Positions 8,092 through 14,631 of a DNA stretch of 62,009 nt are shown here, one piece after another. The stretch's first letter is position 1; the number at the start of each line of letters is the position of its first letter. The translations under genes were made by a program, and so were the position numbers. Source of the DNA: Sphingobacterium siyangense (GTDB lineage: Bacteria; Bacteroidota; Bacteroidia; Sphingobacteriales; Sphingobacteriaceae); the NCBI RefSeq assembly GCF_007830445.1, contig NZ_VLKR01000033.1:1-62009 (forward strand), read 5' to 3'. The notes beneath the pieces are model-generated. The model was given only the letters and a program-made list of their open reading frames with translations. It did not search any database and was not told the origin of the DNA.

Positions 8092-9180
8092 TTAGCTGTA
8101 TTGTTTTGCGATTTTCTTTTCGGGTTCGACGTAGAATGTATATAAGAAAAATAAAAATATATATTCTAGTGGTTTCATCAAAATATAAGTCACATTTGAT
8201 GCGCTGCTGGAATTAATTTTGACGGAGATATTAAAACCATATTTATCGTAGCAATATCTGACATAGCGATGTAATGCTGGTGATAAATCGCTTAATATTT
8301 CTTCGAATGCGTTGGCCACCTGAAGCTGTCTATTGACAATGATCGTGTTGCCATGTCTTGTACCTAGCCGTAGGGGTTTAACAAGAGCGGGATCTCCTTT
8401 TGCCGCAACTGTACAGAGGTAATGGCCCTGATGATCGAGGATAGGAGGGTGCATTTTTTGTGAAAAAGCCCAAGTAGTTGTTTCTGTGAAAACTTTCACC
8501 ATTGAATCCCGATCCTGCCCCAATAGGACAAGGATGATAGTTAGTAGGAGAAAGACTGGAACAAGTAAAATAAGAGCCCATGTCGGATAATTCAGCTTTT
8601 AGGAAAGCAGGTTATTGATTTTATTGAGCGTGCTGTTGGCATAGCTTCTGTTCATAGCGTAACCCCGCTCTTCAACGATGATTTTACGGATTAGCCCAAT
8701 GCCCATAATCAAGCAGCATATTGGCGTGAAAATAAAGAATAAAGTTCCTTCGTTGCCAACATACATATCCAATGTGGACGTATCGTGGTGACTGACCTGA
8801 ACGAGCACAAACAGACTGATAATACTACCTATCATTAACATAATCAGCATCAGAACAAGAGGAATAGGGGGGATTTTTCGTCCCTTGAGCCAAATCGCTA
8901 TTGCTGAAATATTAAATGCAATAAAATAAAATGATAGCGATACAAGGTGTTTTCCGCCGAAGGGAATATAACAATCACCATCTACGGGATCTACGGCTTG
9001 ATTATATTGACTCGAGTGGAATAATAGCCCTACCCCGCTTATCATTAATGAAATCAGGTAGCCGATGATAATGGCATACTCAGCAATTGTTATTTTCCGT
9101 TGTTGTTTTTTGACAGCCGAACGAAGCAGATATACAATCCCGAACAGCGTAAGAATAATAAGGAGAAAAATGAAGATCAT
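8092..9180 (-). pseudogene. DUF6688-like membrane protein interrupted by an in-frame TAA
   Basis: Two open frames, 9180-8599 (193 residues, about five membrane segments) and 8598-8092, lie in the same frame and are separated only by the TAA at 8601-8599. Straight after the stop the frame continues with a further hydrophobic segment (WALILLVPVFLLLTIILVL) and then the conserved part: GHYLCTVAA-type, VNRQLQVANAFEEIL, HRYVRYCYDKYG and LMKPLEYIFLFFLY. From memory, this order (membrane helices, then the TVAA and VNRQL motifs) is that of full-length DUF6688 proteins of about 350 residues, so one ancestral gene of 363 codons is implied. The downstream part alone has only a TTG at 8523 or an ATG at 8502 and would lose its first helix. 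It is either a nonsense-mutated gene, a sequencing error, or a case of readthrough. Confidence 0.72.
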
Positions 9181-9393
9181 AATGGGGTGAGCAGTTATAA
9201 TTCTAAGATGAATATCGTCAAATCATTTGTTTAATTCAGACGCAAGGCGATCAATTGTTTTTGAAATATATCCGTATAACAGATTGAAATCAATATTATT
9301 GACGTGTTTAATGGGTCGGAATTCAAGATTTCTTCAACAGTGTAGATGCTATGAAAGGTAGCTATAGTGCCAATGTCCAGCAGAGACCAGCGC

Positions 9394-10212
9394 CTAATTT
9401 TTACCGAATAATCTCTTCCAAAAATTCTTTTTTTTGCTGCTTTGAGAGCTGTCTGTGGTTTCAAAATGTTTTGGGTCTGCATGGATTGTCTCTGTTTTGA
9501 CATTTGGTAAAATCTCATTTTCTGGAAGTCCATTGCGTTGTTCTATTTCCTGGATCTGTTTTAATGCTGTTGTCTGATATAAAAGCGGTCCTTCTTTGTC
9601 GCAGTTAAAAAGGTTGGAGTAACTTTTTGATTCATTCAGATCAAAAGGTTGTGGTTCGACAACTTCTGTTGCTTCCAAGAGACCAAGGTTACGATCTTTG
9701 GCATATTGCAGTGCATTGAGGAAAATAGAAATACGGTTATCAGAAAATAGCGTATCTAATTCATCCTTGATCGTCGGGTCACTTTGGTAATCTATCAACA
9801 ATTGCGCGACTTTTTCTGCGGGGATAAAGACACCGGAACAATAATTTTCTACAAGCCTATTTTCGATATTATTGGTTAGAAATTCTTGTTGAACAAATTG
9901 TTCCCACTGTTTGTAATAGCTGGATAAATGGTCATTTTTGGAGAAGGACAGGGCTCCACCTCGAACATAGAAGTATTTTTCGAAAAAACCTTGTACAACA
10001 GCAATGAAAAAACCGTGGGTTTTGTCAAAATAATCATTTTTGTCGGTTTCCCGACCCGCATTTAAGGTGTCTTGGTATTTGGTTTTATAGAAGTCTTCTA
10101 GTTGGTGAGTTGCAGAAACTTCCTCAATCTTTTCAGGATTTTTGAGCAAGTCAAAATACCAAGTTTCTATCTGCTGTTCTGAGATGGGGTGGTAACTAAT
10201 ATCATAGCCCAT
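9394..10212 (-). CDS. Conserved hypothetical protein of Sphingobacteriaceae type
   Basis: The product is 272 residues, soluble, with no signal peptide. It begins MGYDISYHPIS and is mostly acidic-helical, ending in a linker and a strongly basic tail (KKKNFWKRLFGKN) that may bind nucleic acid or membrane. The start MGYDISYHPI is a pattern I associate with uncharacterised Bacteroidota proteins of similar length, but I know of no function. It is probably monocistronic; a 213-base gap separates it from the interrupted membrane-protein gene downstream, in which I see nothing else. Confidence 0.7.
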   Translation of the reverse strand: MGYDISYHPISEQQIETWYFDLLKNPEKIEEVSATHQLEDFYKTKYQDTLNAGRETDKNDYFDKTHGFFIAVVQGFFEKYFYVRGGALSFSKNDHLSSYYKQWEQFVQQEFLTNNIENRLVENYCSGVFIPAEKVAQLLIDYQSDPTIKDELDTLFSDNRISIFLNALQYAKDRNLGLLEATEVVEPQPFDLNESKSYSNLFNCDKEGPLLYQTTALKQIQEIEQRNGLPENEILPNVKTETIHADPKHFETTDSSQSSKKKNFWKRLFGKN

Positions 10213-10361
10213 AATGACTGTTTTTAATCTCTTATGTTGTAATTGCTAATATATTAAAAATTAACATTTTGTGCAATATAAATCGCTCCGATATCGTGCT
10301 TTTTTGCCTAAAAGGAAGGGTTGATGACAATTTTATAAAGCAGGAGGGCGGGGGCAACATG

Positions 10362-10392
10362 TTTGCCTATTTCATGATAATTAATTACTTTG
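10362..10392 (+). promoter_or_regulatory. Candidate promoter for the small lipoprotein gene
   Basis: TTTG (10362-10365), a 19-base spacer and TTACTTTG (10385-10392) approximate the Bacteroidota promoter TTTG-N19-TAnnTTTG with one deviation in the -7 box. It ends 20 bases before the ATG at 10413 and supports that start over an upstream one in the same frame. Confidence 0.42.
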
Positions 10393-10412
10393 GTCACAAA
10401 CAGAATTTATAT

Positions 10413-10946
10413 ATGAAGCACTCACTATTTATTATTTTTATGTCGATGAGCTTATTTTTTACAGCTTGTCAATCCCCAAGTCCAGAGACTTTTTTCGGAA
10501 AAGTTGTTTTAAACACAAATCTTGTAGCAGATTTTGCCCCTGAACGCTATGGCAAACAGCTCGAGCAGGAGACCGTAGAATTTGCGGATATGCCCTCCAG
10601 TAAGAAAGTAGGCGATGAAGCTCAAAAATCTGTCGGGATCAAAATTCAGGTTGTTGAAAAGGCCTTAATGGATATTAAGGAACTGAATGTTTCCGATGCC
10701 GATGCAAAAGCACTGAAAGAGCAGTCTATTGCATTATTTGAAAAAGTTTTGCCTGTCTATAAAAATGAATATACCGCCTATGCAAAGTTATGTGATGGCA
10801 AAGGTTCGGCTGAAGAAAAGCAGGCATTACTCCAAAAGATCGAAAAAAACGATATGCCTTCCATTAACGAGGTGTTTGACAACGTATATGCTTTAGGAAA
10901 AGCTTATGCTGAAAAACATAACCTGAATGTTAACTGGGGAAATTAA
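10413..10946 (+). CDS. Small secreted lipoprotein of unknown function
   Basis: This 177-residue protein starts with a lipoprotein signal: MKHSLFIIF, hydrophobic core, then FFTAC at residues 15-19, with the cysteine as lipid anchor. The rest is helical and rich in charged residues, with no known motif. I chose the ATG at 10413 although the frame is open to 10269, because the upstream 48 codons place the signal sequence internally and a promoter-like element lies within them. The next gene starts 4 bases after its stop, so the two are an operon. The role is unknown; the coupling to an STM3941-like membrane protein hints at an envelope function. Confidence 0.7.
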   Translation: MKHSLFIIFMSMSLFFTACQSPSPETFFGKVVLNTNLVADFAPERYGKQLEQETVEFADMPSSKKVGDEAQKSVGIKIQVVEKALMDIKELNVSDADAKALKEQSIALFEKVLPVYKNEYTAYAKLCDGKGSAEEKQALLQKIEKNDMPSINEVFDNVYALGKAYAEKHNLNVNWGN

Positions 10947-10950
10947 GCAG

Positions 10951-11484
10951 ATGAAGGAAACAAGCTTATACAGAAATAAAAAGAAAACAAGTCAGCTACT
11001 GTCAATTTCGGGAGGCCTATGTTTGTTGCTTCTGATCGTTTTATTGTACAGTATCGGTTTATTTGATGGTGTATTTAAAGCCAAACCGACAGTTTTCTCT
11101 GCAGGAGCATTGCTAGTACTCTTAATTTTATTGTTTTCCAGCCTACTGAGCCTTCGGGATAAAACAGCGCAAATTGTTTTTAACGACCGCTATTTTCTTG
11201 GAAAGACAACACCAGTATCGAAAGCTTTTGGCCAAGGCGACTGGCAGGATGTCAAAAGCATCGACTTACAAAAAGTCGGTGGTGATACGATGGTCATTGT
11301 TACATTGGGTAATCCCCCTAAATATAAAGAGCAGCTTTCGTCGCTGTTATGGAAAATGGCTTATCAAGAATCCACTCAAGAACTGTGTATCATGTATTCG
11401 TCCTCAACTATTGATTTGGAGCCCTCGGAGCTATACCAACTTTTTGTATCCTATTGGAAAGGAGCAAAAGTAATCGATCAATAG
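10951..11484 (+). CDS. STM3941-like membrane protein
   Basis: The protein has 177 residues. It starts METSLYRNKKK-like (basic), then has two membrane helices (about 15-38 and 50-72) and a soluble C-terminal domain containing IVFNDRYFL and WQDVKSIDL. That domain resembles the PH-like fold seen after the helices in STM3941 family proteins, where the same layout occurs. The family has no known biochemical role. It is translated right after the lipoprotein gene (4-base gap). The start at 10951 is preferred over a frame extension to 10927, which would overlap the upstream gene. It converges with the ECF42 gene. Confidence 0.68.
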   Translation: MKETSLYRNKKKTSQLLSISGGLCLLLLIVLLYSIGLFDGVFKAKPTVFSAGALLVLLILLFSSLLSLRDKTAQIVFNDRYFLGKTTPVSKAFGQGDWQDVKSIDLQKVGGDTMVIVTLGNPPKYKEQLSSLLWKMAYQESTQELCIMYSSSTIDLEPSELYQLFVSYWKGAKVIDQ

Positions 11485-11491
11485 CAAACAA

Positions 11492-12733
11492 TTAGGCCAT
11501 TGCAGACTTTATAGCATCGATCTTCTGTTGGATGATCTCTTTTTCCAATGTTGTTTTAGCCAGGATTTTTGCTTTGTTAAAGTTTGCGATGGCTTTGTTT
11601 TTGTCCAGTTCCTTATAGAGTTCTCCCAGCAGCACAAAATAAAAATGATTGTCTTCTAGTTGTAAGGTTTTTACTTCGACTAATGCAGCTTTAACACCTT
11701 TTACTTTATACAGTGCAAATATTCTATTCAATGCAGCTGCCGGGGAATAATTGACAACTAATAAACGGTCATACCATTGCAGTATTTCGGCCCATTTTTC
11801 TGGACTGTCTTCCTTTATACAATGGCATTGCGCAATCTTAGCCTCCAGATGGTAGGATGTGAGTTCGCCGCCCGATGCAGCGTTCTTGAGAAAATGAAGC
11901 CCTTGATGTATGAGTTCTTGATTCCAGCGTTCCTCATCCTGTTGCTCATACAAAATGAAATCACCTTCATTGGTCAGCCTTGCCTCGAAACGGGAGGAAT
12001 GAAAACAAATCAGCGCAATAAGCGCATTGGTCTTAGGTGTATTTGTTTTCTCATAAGTCGAAAGCATTAGCGCAAGGCGTAAAGCTTCAATACAGAGCTC
12101 CTTTCTTAAAATTTGATTTTGGGTTTTAGAATAATACCCTTCATTAAATAAGAGGTAAATAATATGGAGTACGTTATCGAGGCGTTTAATAATTTCTGCT
12201 TCGGAGGGCAGTTCGAGTTCGATTTTTTCTGAACGTAGTTTTTCCTTTGCTCTGAATAGGCGCTTATTGATGGTTTCTTTGTTGGAAAGAAATGCTTCGG
12301 CAATTTCGTCTATACCAAAACCACAGAGGATTCTAAGGGCAAGACCTATTTGAGCCTCACTTGCAATTGCTGGCGTGCAGATTGCAAACAGCATTTTTAA
12401 TTGGCTGTCTTTGATATTTTCCTGTGAGAAATTAAAGTCGTCGAAGGTTTCCGCTTCCAGCTCGCTCTGTCGCACTGCAGGGATGATTTTATCTTTAAAT
12501 ATTTTATTTCTTCGAAACTGGGCCAATGTCTTTTGTTTTGCAACCGTGTACAGCCAAGCCGTAGGATTTGCAGGAACGCCTTTGGTCTGCCAAGATTCTG
12601 TGGCCAATAAGAAAGTTTCGCTGACGATATCTTCAGCGATTTCGATGTATTGAAGACCAAAACTTTTACTGATGACAGCGACTATTTTGGTAAATTCTTG
12701 CTGGAAAAGCTCTTTTAGAAAATCCGGATCCAT
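11492..12733 (-). CDS. ECF42-type RNA polymerase sigma factor with C-terminal TPR-like extension (DUF6596)
   Basis: At 413 residues this is far longer than an ordinary ECF sigma factor. Sigma region 2 is at about 10-80 (EDIVSETFLLATESWQ, NPTAWLYTVAKQKTL), region 4 at about 110-165 (GIDEIAEAFLSNKETINKRLFRAK), then the DUF6596 segment (RLDNVLHIIYLLFNEGYYS) and a TPR-like C-terminus. ECF42 factors have no classical anti-sigma; the C-terminal extension is thought to control them. They are genomically linked to DGPF (YCII-like) proteins, exactly as here, 50 bases upstream. A GC-rich hairpin precedes the start codon. The operon order is AhpD-like, DGPF, sigma. Confidence 0.9.
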   Translation of the reverse strand: MDPDFLKELFQQEFTKIVAVISKSFGLQYIEIAEDIVSETFLLATESWQTKGVPANPTAWLYTVAKQKTLAQFRRNKIFKDKIIPAVRQSELEAETFDDFNFSQENIKDSQLKMLFAICTPAIASEAQIGLALRILCGFGIDEIAEAFLSNKETINKRLFRAKEKLRSEKIELELPSEAEIIKRLDNVLHIIYLLFNEGYYSKTQNQILRKELCIEALRLALMLSTYEKTNTPKTNALIALICFHSSRFEARLTNEGDFILYEQQDEERWNQELIHQGLHFLKNAASGGELTSYHLEAKIAQCHCIKEDSPEKWAEILQWYDRLLVVNYSPAAALNRIFALYKVKGVKAALVEVKTLQLEDNHFYFVLLGELYKELDKNKAIANFNKAKILAKTTLEKEIIQQKIDAIKSAMA

Positions 12734-12745
12734 AAGTCTAAAACA

Positions 12746-12775
12746 GGGGCGGCTGTGCGCGTGTACAGCTGCCCC
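12746..12775 (-). promoter_or_regulatory. GC-rich hairpin in the leader of the ECF42 gene
   Basis: An 11-bp stem, GGGGCGGCTGT (12746-12756) with ACAGCTGCCCC (12765-12775), has one G-U pair and an 8-base loop. It fills the intercistronic gap between the DGPF stop and the sigma start, ending 12 bases before the ATG. No T-run follows, so it is more likely to tune translation or mRNA stability than to terminate. Confidence 0.5.
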
Positions 12776-12783
12776 GTATATGA

Positions 12784-13122
12784 TTAGTTGAGCAGTGCAC
12801 GTATCTCTACACTACCATTAAATTCGAGTATAGGACAGCCATGGGCCAAGGTTGTGGCTTCGTCAAGATCGTCTGCTGCGACGACAATAAAACCGCCGAG
12901 TCTTTCCCTAATCTCCACAAAAGGTCCATCCGTAACGATACCGCCTGGCTTTAATACCTTTCCGGCTGGCTCAAGACGGGAGCCATGATCCTTCAGTTTA
13001 CCTTGCGCATCGATGTCACTAATCCAGTCGTACCATCTTTTGTTTACAGCTTTTGCTTCTTCTTCTGTCAGTTGACTTGGTTCATTGGCCCCCTGACGAA
13101 ATAATAAGATGAAATCTTTCAT
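12784..13122 (-). CDS. DGPF-domain (YCII-related) protein, partner of the ECF42 sigma factor
   Basis: This 112-residue protein has the YCII-related fold with its signature D65-G-P-F68 inside IVTDGPFVEIRERLGGF. YCII/DGPF proteins are small dimeric alpha-beta proteins, mostly without known activity. Members next to ECF42 sigma factors are the recognised genomic partner and presumed target or co-factor of that signalling group. It lies 40 bases after the AhpD-like gene and 50 bases before the sigma gene on the same strand, so one transcript is likely. The protein is cytosolic. Confidence 0.9.
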   Translation of the reverse strand: MKDFILLFRQGANEPSQLTEEEAKAVNKRWYDWISDIDAQGKLKDHGSRLEPAGKVLKPGGIVTDGPFVEIRERLGGFIVVAADDLDEATTLAHGCPILEFNGSVEIRALLN

Positions 13123-13162
13123 TTTTATGGTTTAATTTATCGTATAAATATCGACCTCCTGT

Positions 13163-13639
13163 TTATGAGGTTGGCTGTACTTTGTGCTGCCCAACTTTGT
13201 AGCTTCCTGCTTGTGTGCGGAAGGAAATATTGATCCTGTTATAAGAATTGATCGCTGTAATGGCCAAGGTCAGGTCGATAAGTTCTTCTTCCGAAAATAC
13301 AGCAGTTGCTTTCGTATAAACCTCGTCCGGCACATCACCATGCGTAATTTTCGTCACGGCTTCGGCCCATTCCAGCCCAGCACGTTCACGTTCGCTATAC
13401 AGAGGTGCCTCCCGCCAGGCATCCAATAAGAACAATCGTTGTGGTTGATCTCCGGTCGCCAGTAGATCTTTTGAATGCATGTCAAGACAATACGCACAGC
13501 CATTGATTTGTGATACACGGAAATAAATAAGATGCAAAAGCTCTTGTTCTATCGAACACTTGCTCAGATATGTACCTATTCCATACATTGATTTCATGGC
13601 GTTTTGCCCTTTTGCGAAAAAATTGATGCGTTGTTTCAT
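13163..13639 (-). CDS. AhpD-like carboxymuconolactone decarboxylase family protein
   Basis: This 158-residue protein carries the AhpD core: E31-Q-E-L-L-H, C48-A-Y-C51 and H55. The CxxC plus histidine pattern belongs to the alkylhydroperoxidase branch rather than the gamma-carboxymuconolactone decarboxylase branch. Such proteins reduce peroxides with the cysteine pair in the cytosol. It heads the operon with the DGPF and ECF42 genes, suggesting that the sigma factor governs a peroxide or electrophile response that includes this enzyme. A perfect inverted repeat lies 16 bases before its start. Confidence 0.88.
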   Translation of the reverse strand: MKQRINFFAKGQNAMKSMYGIGTYLSKCSIEQELLHLIYFRVSQINGCAYCLDMHSKDLLATGDQPQRLFLLDAWREAPLYSERERAGLEWAEAVTKITHGDVPDEVYTKATAVFSEEELIDLTLAITAINSYNRINISFRTQAGSYKVGQHKVQPTS

Positions 13640-13654
13640 TTTTTATTGTTTTTA

Positions 13655-13671
13655 GTGTAACTGATTTACAC
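13655..13671 (-). promoter_or_regulatory. Inverted-repeat operator GTGTAA-N5-TTACAC before the AhpD-like gene
   Basis: GTGTAACTGATTTACAC is a perfect 6-bp inverted repeat with a 5-base spacer, 16 bases upstream of the start codon. This size is common for TetR- or HxlR-type repressors. It would cover the start region of the transcript of the AhpD-DGPF-ECF42 operon. No regulator gene is adjacent. Confidence 0.5.
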
Positions 13672-13835
13672 CACAACAATGCTTGAAGTTAAAGAAATTG
13701 GACAGCTTGATCTGTAAATTTTATATTTAAATTATAAGTAGCTGTATTACAGTTTTTTAATTTGATTATTTCTCTAATAAAATTCTAATAATTTTCTAAA
13801 AGATCTCTAACGGATCATGGAGGTAGGAATGCGCA

Positions 13836-13851
13836 CCTTTGCAGGCAAAGG
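13836..13851 (+). promoter_or_regulatory. Small hairpin at the ribosome-binding region of mgtC
   Basis: CCTTTGC (13836-13842) and GCAAAGG (13845-13851) form a perfect 7-bp stem with a 2-base gap (realistically 6 bp with a 4-base loop), 11 bases upstream of the ATG at 13863. It includes the purine-rich AAAGG that could serve as ribosome-binding sequence. Confidence 0.4.
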
Positions 13852-13862
13852 AAGACAAAGAG

Positions 13863-14567
13863 ATGAGTGTTTTTGAATTTGCCATACGATTATTTGTAGC
13901 ATTGCTTTTGGGGGCTGCCGTGGGAGTAGAGCGCCAATGGCGCCAGAAAAATGCGGGGCTTCGGACAAATACTTTAGTTTCGTTGGGAGCAGCAGCTTTT
14001 GTGCTGCTTTCCATAGAAATTGGCGGTGATGCTACCGGACGGATTGCTTCTTATGTGGTCAGCGGAATTGGTTTTCTTGGCGCTGGTGTGATTATGAAGG
14101 ACGGTTTGAATGTGCATGGTCTAAACACGGCGGCGACGATTTGGTGTTCGGCTGCAGTAGGGGCGCTCTGTGGTCTAGGTTTGCATGCCCAAGCATTTGT
14201 GGTTGCGTTGGCTATTATTCTTACACACCTGATCTTTCGCCCAATCGGGCAAAAAATGGCCTTCTTGACTTTTAATAAATCTGCAGCATCACAAACCGAA
14301 TATCTACTGACCGTAGGCTGTGGGATAGACATCGAAAATCATATTCGTGTTTTACTGATGCAGATGCTGAGCAGTAACGAAAAACTGTTGTTGTCTTCGC
14401 TTTCGAGTGACGATACCCTCGCTACAAACGGCGTTGTCATTAGGGCCATCGTTAGAGCCATCGGTCAGCAAGATAGTCTTATCGAACGGATGGCTAGTCG
14501 ATTGACCATCGAGGAAAGAGTAACAAAAATAAGCTGGGAAATTATAGGTACAGAGTCGGACCTGTAA
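13863..14567 (+). CDS. mgtC: MgtC/SapB family membrane protein
   Basis: The product (234 residues) has four N-terminal membrane helices with the family core LLGAAVGVERQWRQKNAGLRTNTLVSLGAA split by short loops, GIGFLGAGVIMKDG and GLNTAATIWCSAAVG, then a soluble ACT-like C-terminal domain (about 150-230). MgtC proteins help cells cope with low magnesium and in some species inhibit the ATP synthase. Here the gene sits 64 bases before an mgtA-type Mg2+ P-type ATPase, the classical mgtC-mgt pairing, so joint low-Mg2+ control is likely. The ATG at 13863 is chosen over an upstream TTG in the same frame because a hairpin and the likely ribosome-binding site lie between them. Confidence 0.9.
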   Translation: MSVFEFAIRLFVALLLGAAVGVERQWRQKNAGLRTNTLVSLGAAAFVLLSIEIGGDATGRIASYVVSGIGFLGAGVIMKDGLNVHGLNTAATIWCSAAVGALCGLGLHAQAFVVALAIILTHLIFRPIGQKMAFLTFNKSAASQTEYLLTVGCGIDIENHIRVLLMQMLSSNEKLLLSSLSSDDTLATNGVVIRAIVRAIGQQDSLIERMASRLTIEERVTKISWEIIGTESDL

Positions 14568-14631
14568 TAAGAATCGGATCTATAATAAGAACGGGATTTA
14601 CGGAAATTAACATGAAAGGGGCTATAGGGTT

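Noticed and set aside
9231..9533. Minus-strand open frame of 100 codons
   Set aside because: It overlaps the C-terminal end of the 9394-10212 gene in another frame and has no features of its own.
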